From: Streptomyces fuscichromogenes
GTDB taxonomy: Bacteria > Actinomycetota > Actinomycetes > Streptomycetales > Streptomycetaceae
NCBI RefSeq assembly: GCF_014645815.1
Contig: NZ_BMML01000016.1
Coordinates: forward strand, 124,001 to 188,000
Length of the DNA stretch: 64,000 nt
Direction of reading: 5' to 3'
Shown: positions 57,727 through 64,000 of the stretch, in pieces
Layout: the number at the start of each line of letters is the position of its first letter
Position numbering within the stretch: the stretch's first letter is position 1
Notes under the pieces: model-generated
Told to the model about the DNA's origin: nothing
Databases searched by the model: none
What the model saw: the letters and a program-made list of their open reading frames with translations, nothing else
Position numbers and translations under genes: made by a program

Positions 57727-59433
57727 ATGCACCTGGCAAGATTTGCGGCCTCCGCGTGCGCCCTCGCACTCGCGGCCACCGGCGTCACCGTCGCGCTGGC
57801 CCCCGCCGGCAGCGCCGCGGGGAGCAGCGTCTACTCCGTGGCTCCCTACGTCGACATGTCGAACGGTCAGGAAGGACTGCTCGACACGGCCGTCACGGGC
57901 CACGGGCTCAAGGCCTACACGGCGGCCTTCGTGCTCGGCGAGGGCTGCACCCAGATCTGGGGCGACACGCTCCCCATCGGCAACGACTCCTACACCGACC
58001 CCGAGATCGCCAGGGCGAGGTCCGAGGGCGCCTCCGTCATCATCTCCTCCGGAGGGGCGAGCGGTGAGCCGCTCGCCTGGACGTGCGCCACCCAGAGCAG
58101 CATCGACGCCGGGTACCAGGCCGTCATCAACGACTACGGCGTCACCCAGCTCGACTTCGACGTCGAGGGCGCCGCCATCGCGGACACCGCCGCCGCGGCC
58201 CGCCAGATGCAGGCGATGAAGGACCTCAAGTCGGCCAACCCGAACCTGAGGTTCTCCATGACCCTGCCGGTGCTGACGAGCGGACTGACCGGCGACGGCG
58301 TCAACATCCTCAAGGCCGCCAAGACCGCCGGCATCAAGATCGACGTGGTCAACGTCATGACCATGGACTACTACGCGGGCACCGGCACCGAGATGGGGCA
58401 GGCCGCGGTCTCCGCGGCCAAGGCCACCCTGGCGCAGATGCAGTCCGTCGACTCCGGCTACACCTACGCCAACCTCGGCATCACGCCGATGATCGGCAGG
58501 AACGACGACGGGTCCACCTTCACGCTCGCGGACGCCGGGACGGTGGAGAGCTTCGCCGCGCAGAACGGTGTCGGGCGACTGTCGTTCTGGTCGGCCAACC
58601 GGGACCAGCCGTGCGGCGGCAGCGCCAACTCGCTGTCCACGTGCAGCGAGATCAGCCAGAACCCGCTGGCGTTCACCGACGCGTTCGTGCCCTACGAGGG
58701 CGGCACGGGCGGCGGCGGAGGCGCCACCACCGACTTCTCGCTGTCCCTGTCGCCGGGTTCCGCCTCGGTAGCCCAGGGCGGTTCGGCGACCGCGACCGTC
58801 GCCACGGCCGTCACCTCCGGCAGCGCCGAGTCGGTCGGCCTCACCGCCTCCGGCGCGCCCTCGGGTGTCAGCGTCTCCTTCTCCCCCACCTCCGTGACGT
58901 CCGGCGGCAGTTCGACGCTGACGGCGACGGTCGGCTCGTCCGTCGCCGCGGGCACCTACCCGATCACCGTCACGGGCACCGCCGCCAGTGGCGGCCACAG
59001 CGCCACCTACTCGCTCACGGTCACCTCCTCCGGCGGCGGCGGGGGCGGCGGGGGCTCGCTGGCCAACGCGGGCTTCGAGACCGGCAGTACGAGCCCCTGG
59101 ACCTGCGCGGGCGGCAGCTCGGTGGTCTCCGGCCCGGTCCACAGCGGCAGCCACAGCCTCCAGGTCACGCCGAGTTCCAGCAGCACCGGCGAATGCGACC
59201 AGACCGTCACCCTGTCCGCCAACCACACCTACACCCTCACCGCCTGGGTGCAGGGCCCGTACGCCTACATCGGGGTCAGCGGCGGCGCCGGCGCGAGCAC
59301 CTGGTCCAACAGCGGCAGCTGGAACCAGCTCACGGTCGGCTTCACCACCGGCAGCAGCGGGACGGTCACCGTCTACGTCCACGGCTGGTACGGCCAGTCC
59401 GACGTGAACGCGGACGACTTCACCCTCGGCTGA
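57727..59433 (+). CDS. secreted GH18 chitinase-like enzyme with C-terminal binding domains
   Basis: A 568-residue exported protein. Signal peptide about residues 1-31 (ends SAAG). The GH18 barrel (about 35-330) has the catalytic DxxDxDxE-type motif as QLDFDVEG, with Asp143, Asp145 and the proton donor Glu147. A Gly-rich linker leads to an Ig-like/FN3-type domain (about 335-435), a second Gly run, then a carbohydrate-binding jelly roll (about 445-568, NAGFETGSTSPWTCAGG). It probably attacks chitin outside the cell. The ATG at 57727 is chosen for its signal peptide and AAAGG upstream. Twin DasR-like sites 60-110 bp upstream fit chitin control. Confidence 0.9.
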   Translation: MHLARFAASACALALAATGVTVALAPAGSAAGSSVYSVAPYVDMSNGQEGLLDTAVTGHGLKAYTAAFVLGEGCTQIWGDTLPIGNDSYTDPEIARARSEGASVIISSGGASGEPLAWTCATQSSIDAGYQAVINDYGVTQLDFDVEGAAIADTAAAARQMQAMKDLKSANPNLRFSMTLPVLTSGLTGDGVNILKAAKTAGIKIDVVNVMTMDYYAGTGTEMGQAAVSAAKATLAQMQSVDSGYTYANLGITPMIGRNDDGSTFTLADAGTVESFAAQNGVGRLSFWSANRDQPCGGSANSLSTCSEISQNPLAFTDAFVPYEGGTGGGGGATTDFSLSLSPGSASVAQGGSATATVATAVTSGSAESVGLTASGAPSGVSVSFSPTSVTSGGSSTLTATVGSSVAAGTYPITVTGTAASGGHSATYSLTVTSSGGGGGGGGSLANAGFETGSTSPWTCAGGSSVVSGPVHSGSHSLQVTPSSSSTGECDQTVTLSANHTYTLTAWVQGPYAYIGVSGGAGASTWSNSGSWNQLTVGFTTGSSGTVTVYVHGWYGQSDVNADDFTLG

Positions 59434-59449
59434 GCACGGTCACCTCGAC

Positions 59450-59497
59450 GAGGGGGGCCGGTCCCCCGGGCACACGCCCGGGGAACCGGCCCCCCTC
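59450..59497. terminator. 22-bp bidirectional hairpin between convergent glycosidase genes
   Basis: Arms 59450-59471 and 59476-59497 pair at 21 of 22 positions around the loop ACAC (inner CCCCGGGC/GCCCGGGG, outer GAGGGGGGCCGGT/ACCGGCCCCCCTC). It lies 16 bases after the GH18 stop and 29 bases from the GH92 stop. Confidence 0.92.
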
Positions 59498-59526
59498 TCA
59501 CAGGTGCTGCCGTGCCGCCTTACGCC

Positions 59527-62500
59527 CTACTGGCCGAAGCCGTAGGCGAAGAGGTGGTCGGTGCCCGAGGAACCGGTCACCGGCAGCGTCACCGACGCGA
59601 CCTGCTTGGACGGATCCAGCGGGACCTTCGTGGCGAAGACATAGGTCTTCACGCCGTCCCGGCCGCCGCTCCCGGTGTTCCGGTAGGCGGTCGTGACGGC
59701 CGTGGTGTCACCCGGCAGCGGCTTGCTCGGTCCGCCGTTGAGCGTCCAGTCGGAGAAGCCGACCGTCGCCTGCGAGGTGCTGCCGTCGGTGTAGGTGACG
59801 GTCAGCGTGCCCGAGACCCCGTCGGTGGGCGCGTTGACCGCCGCGCCCAGCAGACCCAGCGACGCCCCCGAGGTGCCGGCCGGCATCGGGAGGGTCTGGC
59901 CGGCCATCTCCAGGTTGTCGAGCTGACCGGAGGTCACCGTCGGCCAGGTGTAGGAGACGCCGTCGACCGTGAGGGGGGAGCCGCTCGTGACGCCGGCCGC
60001 CGCCAGCGCGTTCTGCGAGTAGGCCCAGCCGCCGCCGTCGAAGCCGCCCGAGTAGGTGGTGCCGTCGGGGTAGACGCCCTCGTTGGTGGCGTACGGCCAC
60101 AGCGCGCCGGGCTTGGCGACGGCCACCCGGAGGGCCGCCCCGGACAGTGCCGTACCCGTGCTGTGGTCGGTGAGGGCGAAGGGGACCCGGTACGTCCCCT
60201 CGTCCGCGCCCGCCGTCACGTGGACCTTCGCCTCGGCGCTGCCGGAGGCGGGCACCGTCAGTGAGCCGGACGCCGTGTCGAGCGTGACGCCCGAGGGCGC
60301 CGTCGCCGTCCAGTCGACCGTGACGGCCTTGCCGCCGAGGTTGGTCACGTCGAGCGTGCTGTCACCGCCGGTACCCGGCTGGAGGACCAGGCCGTTGGCG
60401 GGACCGGTCGCGGCCAGCACCCGGCCGCCGCCCGTGGTGTCCGACGGCGGCACCGCCGACGCTCCGGACGCCCAGGAGGTGTTCGGCCGGGTGCCGAGCG
60501 TGTAGTCGAGCGTGCCCGCGCCCTCGAACTGCCCGAACGTCAGCCAGGAGGCCTGCCACGCCTTGCCCCTGACGTTCAGGGACTGCACGTACGGCGCGTC
60601 GGGCGCGGCCTGCGGCGCGTCGATCCGCACCGTCCTGCCGTTCCCGAGGGTCACCTGGGCCGCCGGGAACGCCGGGCTGCCGAGCACCAGGGTGTCCGTG
60701 CCCGGGGTCTCCGGGTACATGCCGAGCTCGGACCAGACGTACCAGGAGCTCATGGCGCCGAGGTCGTCGTTGCCGAAGGAGCCGACGGGGGCGTTGAAGT
60801 ACAGGTGCTGCTGGGCGTCGCGGACGGCCGCCTGGGTCTTCCACGGCTGGCCGGTGTAGTCGTACTCCCAGGGGATCTCCACACTGGGCTCGTTGCTCAG
60901 GTCGGCGTCGGTGCTGCCGGGGTCGGTGATGTCGTCCAGGAGGCTGTCCAGGTAGGACGAGTACGCCTTGGCGCCCCCGCGGGCCTGGATGAGCTCTTGC
61001 AGGTTGAACGGGACCATCGGGGTGTACTGGGCCGACGTGCCCTCCACGAAGCCGTTGGAGGTGCCGGGGGTGAACCCGGTCGCGAACTGGCCGTCCTTGT
61101 TCCTGGCCTGGAGGTAGCCGGACTGCGGGTTGAAGACGTTCATCCAGTCCTGGGCGCGGGTGGCGAACTTCGTGTAGACGTCCGTCCTGCCCAGCGACTT
61201 CGCGAAGGCGGCCAGGGCGTAGTCGGCGGAGTCGTACTCCAGTTGGGTGGAGACCGGGCCGTAGAAGTTGCAGCAGTTGTAGTCGTTCTCGTCCAGCGGG
61301 AGGTAGCCCTTGGCGTCCCGGACCGGCTCGCCGGGGCGGTCGTTGTTCGGGACGGTGGCCTCGTGCCGGAGGGCGGCGAGGGCCTTGGCCGTGTCGAAGC
61401 CCCGCGCGCCGAAGGCGTACGCGTCGGTGATGATGCCGGCGGCCGGGTCGCCGACCATCACGTAGCTCTCACCGTTGTTCGAGGCCCACTTGGGCAGCAG
61501 ACCCGTCTGGTCGTAGCCGTTGAGCATCGAGGTGACGACGTCACTGGCGACCTCGGGCTCGACCAGTGCCATCAGCTGGGTCTGGGAGCGGTAGGTGTCC
61601 CAGCCCGAGTAGTTGGCGTACTGGGCCTTCTGTCCCTTGGCCAGCTTGTGGATCTGGTTGTCCATGCCCATGTACTGGCCGTTGTCGTCCGAGAAGACGT
61701 TCGGGTGCAGCAGGGCGTGGTACAGCGCGGTGTAGAACTGCGTCTGCTGGTCGGCGGATCCGCCGCCCACCCGGATCTTCTTCAGCACCGTGTTCCAGGC
61801 GTCGTGGTTGGCCTTCTCGACGGCACCCACGTTCCAGTTCCTGATCTCCGTGCCGAGGTTCTTCGTCGCGTTGGCGTCGCTCGTGTACGAGATGCCGACC
61901 TTCGCCGTCACCGTGCGGTGCGCGGAGGTGTCGAAGGTGAGGTACATGCCGTTGGCGCCGGTGGTGGGCGGCTCGGCGGCGCGGGAGGCCTTGGCGGCGG
62001 TGCCGTGGACCGTCGGGGCCGGCTTCGCCGGGACGGTGAAGTGCTTCTCCTTCAGCGGCGCCCACGTGGACGTCTGCGGGGCCTTGCCGACCTTGCCCGC
62101 CTTCAGCGACTTCGCGTCCGGGGTGATGGTGCTGCCGACCCAGGTGCCGCTCGCGGCGAACGGCCGGTCGAACTTGATGTCGAAGTGCAGCGTGTACCGG
62201 TTGCTCGCGCCGCAGAAGTGGCCGCTGTCGATCGCGCCGCTGATCTCCTTGCCGTTCACGACCTGGACGCGGGTCCCGTCCACCTGGGTGGCGCCCCCGC
62301 TGAGCTTGAACAGCAGGTTCGCCTGCTGTCCCGCGGGGAACGTGAAGCTGCCCAGACCGGCGCGGGTGGTGTCGGTCAGCTCGGTCCTGACCCCGCCTGC
62401 GTCGGTGACCTTGTAGGACCCGACGGCGGCCTGCTCGTCGGCGTGGCTGAAACCGACCGACGTGCCGCCGAGGTCGCCCGAGAGCGCGCCGGTCACCGGC

Positions 62501-62877
62501 AGGACGGGCAGGTCGCCCGCGACCGGGCAGCCCGGTCCGGAGACGTGGGTGAGGCTGAAGCCGGAGAGCTTCTTGTCGGCGTACTCGTAGCCGCCGCCGT
62601 CGGGGCGGTTCGGCGTCGTGTCGGGGCCCCACTGCACCATGCCGGCCGGCATGTCGGGACCGGGGAAGGTGTCCACCGCACCGGAGGTGCCGATGAGGGG
62701 GTTGACGAGGGACGCGGGGTCGGCCACGAGGGCCGGTCTCGCGGTGCTCGCGGCATGCGCGCTGCCGACCGTCGAGAGCGGCAGGGCGGCCATGCCCAGG
62801 ACGCAGACCACGGCAAGGCGCCCGCGGAATCCTGCTCTGGTGGGGGGTGGTGCGGCTGAACGTCGGGGTCTCACCAT
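59527..62877 (-). CDS. secreted GH92 alpha-mannosidase
   Basis: A 1116-residue exported, calcium-dependent exo-alpha-mannosidase of family 92. A basic N-terminus and hydrophobic core end at SAHA (about residue 42). The N-terminal beta-sandwich starts VNPLIGTSG and DTFPGPDMPAGMVQWGPDT, both family hallmarks. The catalytic (alpha/alpha)6 domain has YSGWDTYRSQTQL, GFVEGTSAQYTPMVPF and NDDLGAMSSWYVWSELGMYP. After about residue 790 come an alpha-galactosidase-associated NEW3-like domain and a C-terminal beta domain. It probably trims alpha-1,2-linked mannose from fungal or other glycans. A LacI-type palindrome lies 107 bp upstream. Confidence 0.92.
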   Translation of the reverse strand: MVRPRRSAAPPPTRAGFRGRLAVVCVLGMAALPLSTVGSAHAASTARPALVADPASLVNPLIGTSGAVDTFPGPDMPAGMVQWGPDTTPNRPDGGGYEYADKKLSGFSLTHVSGPGCPVAGDLPVLPVTGALSGDLGGTSVGFSHADEQAAVGSYKVTDAGGVRTELTDTTRAGLGSFTFPAGQQANLLFKLSGGATQVDGTRVQVVNGKEISGAIDSGHFCGASNRYTLHFDIKFDRPFAASGTWVGSTITPDAKSLKAGKVGKAPQTSTWAPLKEKHFTVPAKPAPTVHGTAAKASRAAEPPTTGANGMYLTFDTSAHRTVTAKVGISYTSDANATKNLGTEIRNWNVGAVEKANHDAWNTVLKKIRVGGGSADQQTQFYTALYHALLHPNVFSDDNGQYMGMDNQIHKLAKGQKAQYANYSGWDTYRSQTQLMALVEPEVASDVVTSMLNGYDQTGLLPKWASNNGESYVMVGDPAAGIITDAYAFGARGFDTAKALAALRHEATVPNNDRPGEPVRDAKGYLPLDENDYNCCNFYGPVSTQLEYDSADYALAAFAKSLGRTDVYTKFATRAQDWMNVFNPQSGYLQARNKDGQFATGFTPGTSNGFVEGTSAQYTPMVPFNLQELIQARGGAKAYSSYLDSLLDDITDPGSTDADLSNEPSVEIPWEYDYTGQPWKTQAAVRDAQQHLYFNAPVGSFGNDDLGAMSSWYVWSELGMYPETPGTDTLVLGSPAFPAAQVTLGNGRTVRIDAPQAAPDAPYVQSLNVRGKAWQASWLTFGQFEGAGTLDYTLGTRPNTSWASGASAVPPSDTTGGGRVLAATGPANGLVLQPGTGGDSTLDVTNLGGKAVTVDWTATAPSGVTLDTASGSLTVPASGSAEAKVHVTAGADEGTYRVPFALTDHSTGTALSGAALRVAVAKPGALWPYATNEGVYPDGTTYSGGFDGGGWAYSQNALAAAGVTSGSPLTVDGVSYTWPTVTSGQLDNLEMAGQTLPMPAGTSGASLGLLGAAVNAPTDGVSGTLTVTYTDGSTSQATVGFSDWTLNGGPSKPLPGDTTAVTTAYRNTGSGGRDGVKTYVFATKVPLDPSKQVASVTLPVTGSSGTDHLFAYGFGQ

Positions 62878-62983
62878 CGGTTGCCTCCGCAGCAGTTCGT
62901 GCTTCGCACATCAGGTGTCGGCGCGCCGAGAAGCGCCGGAGAGCCAGGCGACAGGCAACGGACCGGGTCGCGACTGCACGGCC

Positions 62984-62997
62984 TGACAACGTTGCCA
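62984..62997. promoter_or_regulatory. LacI-type operator upstream of the GH92 gene
   Basis: TGACAACGTTGCCA is palindromic at 12 of 14 positions around the CG centre typical of LacI-family operators (AACGTT core). It lies 107 bp upstream of the GH92 start. No LacI regulator is encoded in the window, so the cognate repressor would be distant. Confidence 0.6.
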
Positions 62998-63144
62998 TAC
63001 ACGAGTGTCGAGTGAAACGCCTGCGCTTGCGGCATGTCAACGAGGCCAACAGGACTTTCTGCGAGCGAAGTTCACGGCGTGGGCCGCGCCGGGCCCGACG
63101 CCGGGATTCCTTGCGGGAGTTACGGCCTGTGGGCAACAGCCGCC

Positions 63145-63798
63145 CTACAGCCCCCGGGTGACGTGACTCAGCGCGTCGGCGAGCTGTTCGCGGTGGCTCC
63201 GCAGCGCCTCGGGGGTGATGCCCTTCTCGGCCACGGCGCGGGCCAGGTCGTCGGTCGTCACCTTGAGCACGGCGCTCATGGTGGCGGCCCGCATACGCAC
63301 GTCGAGCAGGTCGGCGGACCCGCCCGCGCGGTCGGCGAGCACCTCGGCGAACGTTTCCTCCGCACGCTCCCGCAGGACCAGGTAGACGGCCCGCAACCCG
63401 GGTTCGTCGCGGGTCATCCGGATCACGGTGAGGACCGCCTCGGCGTCCCCGTCGGACGACCCGTCGGGGGCGGGCCGGTAGGAGGCGCGCAGATGCTCCG
63501 TCAGGTCCGCCTGGGCCGGCCAGGCCCGCAGGACCTCCTGGAAGGCCGCGACCGACTGGGTGAGCAGCGGCTCGACGCAGCTCTCCTTGCTCGGGAACCA
63601 GCGCCACAGCGTGCGCTCCGAGACGCCGGCCGCCCGCGCTATCTGCTCGCCGGAGGTGGCGGCCACTCCCTGTGCAGCGAACAGCCGGACCGCGTGACGG
63701 GAGATGTCCAGACGCCGATGCCGCCGCTGCCGCTCGCTCACCGGGGGCCGTCCCCGGCGGGGCGCCATCGGGCCACTGCCCACCGTCACGTCCTCCAT
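63145..63798 (-). CDS. TetR/AcrR-family regulator divergent from a P450 gene
   Basis: A 217-residue regulator from the chosen ATG at 63798; an upstream ATG at 63846 would add 16 residues but lies inside the operator. After a basic RRGRPP segment, the helix-turn-helix reads VAATSGEQIARAAGVSERTL then WRWFPSKES (about residues 40-75). The C-terminal domain is MftR/TetR_C-like. The gene is divergent from a probable cytochrome P450 gene and shares a 23-bp palindrome with it. The usual logic is repression of the P450 until its substrate binds the regulator. Confidence 0.85.
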   Translation of the reverse strand: MEDVTVGSGPMAPRRGRPPVSERQRRHRRLDISRHAVRLFAAQGVAATSGEQIARAAGVSERTLWRWFPSKESCVEPLLTQSVAAFQEVLRAWPAQADLTEHLRASYRPAPDGSSDGDAEAVLTVIRMTRDEPGLRAVYLVLRERAEETFAEVLADRAGGSADLLDVRMRAATMSAVLKVTTDDLARAVAEKGITPEALRSHREQLADALSHVTRGL

Positions 63799-63845
63799 CG
63801 GGCGATCCAACCATGCCCGGACCGCGGGACGACTGGCCGAAAACA

Positions 63846-63868
63846 TTATTGGCAGTCACTGACAATAA
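63846..63868. promoter_or_regulatory. 23-bp palindromic operator between TetR and P450 genes
   Basis: TTATTGGCAGT and ACTGACAATAA are complementary at 10 of 11 positions around a central C. TTGGCA inside it can serve as -35 with TGTTAC 16 bases later as -10 for the rightward gene, so the repressor would occlude RNA polymerase. Confidence 0.78.
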
Positions 63869-63923
63869 AGTGTTACGGTCGAAATGCCGGAAGATCGCGT
63901 TCCGAGGTCCAGGAGGAGGACCA

Positions 63924-64000
63924 TGAACGGTGCCGCCGAGCGTTCACAACTTCCCTTCGCACGGCCGAACGTGCTCGAACTCGCACCTCTGTACGAGGTG
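63924..64000 (+). CDS. cytochrome P450, N-terminal fragment (runs off the window)
   Basis: Only 25 codons are visible. The ATG is preceded by AGGAGGA at good spacing, and the product begins MNGAAERSQLPFARPNVLEL, continuing APLYEV. The LPFxRPNVLELAPLY pattern is typical of the start of actinobacterial class I P450s, which insert one oxygen atom into an organic substrate using ferredoxin electrons. Diagnostic regions (I helix, haem-binding Cys) lie beyond the end, so the call rests on the N-terminus and on the divergent TetR gene. Confidence 0.6.

Noticed and set aside
60805..62859. Long open frame antisense to the GH92 gene
   Set aside because: A compositional shadow of a well-supported GH92 alpha-mannosidase; no domain, no ribosome binding site.

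Overview
The window is high-G+C actinobacterial DNA and most probably comes from a Streptomyces chromosome. The third codon position is almost always G or C, GTG starts and ATGA/GTGA gene overlaps are frequent, and families typical of the genus are present: a ROK regulator with zinc motif, an XRE/DUF397 pair, DasR-like sites and many secreted glycosidases. The order zwf-opcA-pgi-gnd matches the second pentose-phosphate cluster that I recall from S. coelicolor. I see no rRNA, tRNA, CRISPR array, insertion sequence or phage gene.

Layout. (1) 1-5642: pentose-phosphate operon zwf-opcA-pgi-gnd plus a histidine phosphatase, closed by a hairpin. (2) 5803-15239: a sugar-utilisation locus (ROK regulator, secreted GH30 enzyme with lectin domain, ABC importer without ATPase, GH2 beta-galactosidase) that suggests uptake of beta-linked galactan fragments. 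(3) 15248-17122: a GT39 membrane glycosyltransferase. (4) 17335-22544: a predicted shikimate/quinate catabolic module (3-dehydroshikimate dehydratase fused to an HPPD-like domain, shikimate dehydrogenase, TetR regulator with a clear palindromic operator, MHS-family importer). (5) 22810-32831: a surface-glycan cluster with four glycosyltransferases, a methyltransferase, UDP-GlcNAc 2-epimerase and UDP-HexNAc dehydrogenase, that is, UDP-ManNAcA supply. (6) 32686-36566: accessory genes (two VOC proteins, a PPOX-like protein, TetR, a decayed MFS exporter, a serine hydrolase). (7) 36590-44906: a nine-gene cluster around an unusual GTP cyclohydrolase. (8) 44916-48059: a tandem repeat, a copper-type YcnI/membrane pair and an XRE/DUF397 pair. 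(9) 48097-52795: GH1 beta-glucosidase and its ABC importer. (10) 53009-57518: an EF-G paralogue, a 1-kb gap and an MFS transporter. (11) 57616-62997: secreted GH18 and GH92 glycosidases. (12) 63145-64000: TetR repressor divergent from the start of a cytochrome P450 gene.

The most interesting region is (7). The GTP cyclohydrolase II homologue carries Met120 where canonical enzymes have Tyr. I recall this substitution from S. coelicolor SCO6655, which stops at the formamidopyrimidine FAPy, as archaeal GTP cyclohydrolase III does. A creatininase-family protein, the fold of the archaeal FAPy deformylase ArfB, is transcribed head to head with it 38 bp away. An amine-oxidase-like flavoprotein, a methyltransferase, a GT4 glycosyltransferase, a flippase-like membrane protein, a 6-pyruvoyltetrahydropterin-synthase homologue lacking key residues, a dehydrogenase and a CDP-alcohol phosphatidyltransferase lie alongside. 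Together they suggest an undescribed pathway from GTP through FAPy to a glycosylated, possibly lipid-linked, metabolite. All functions here are predicted from sequence reading alone.
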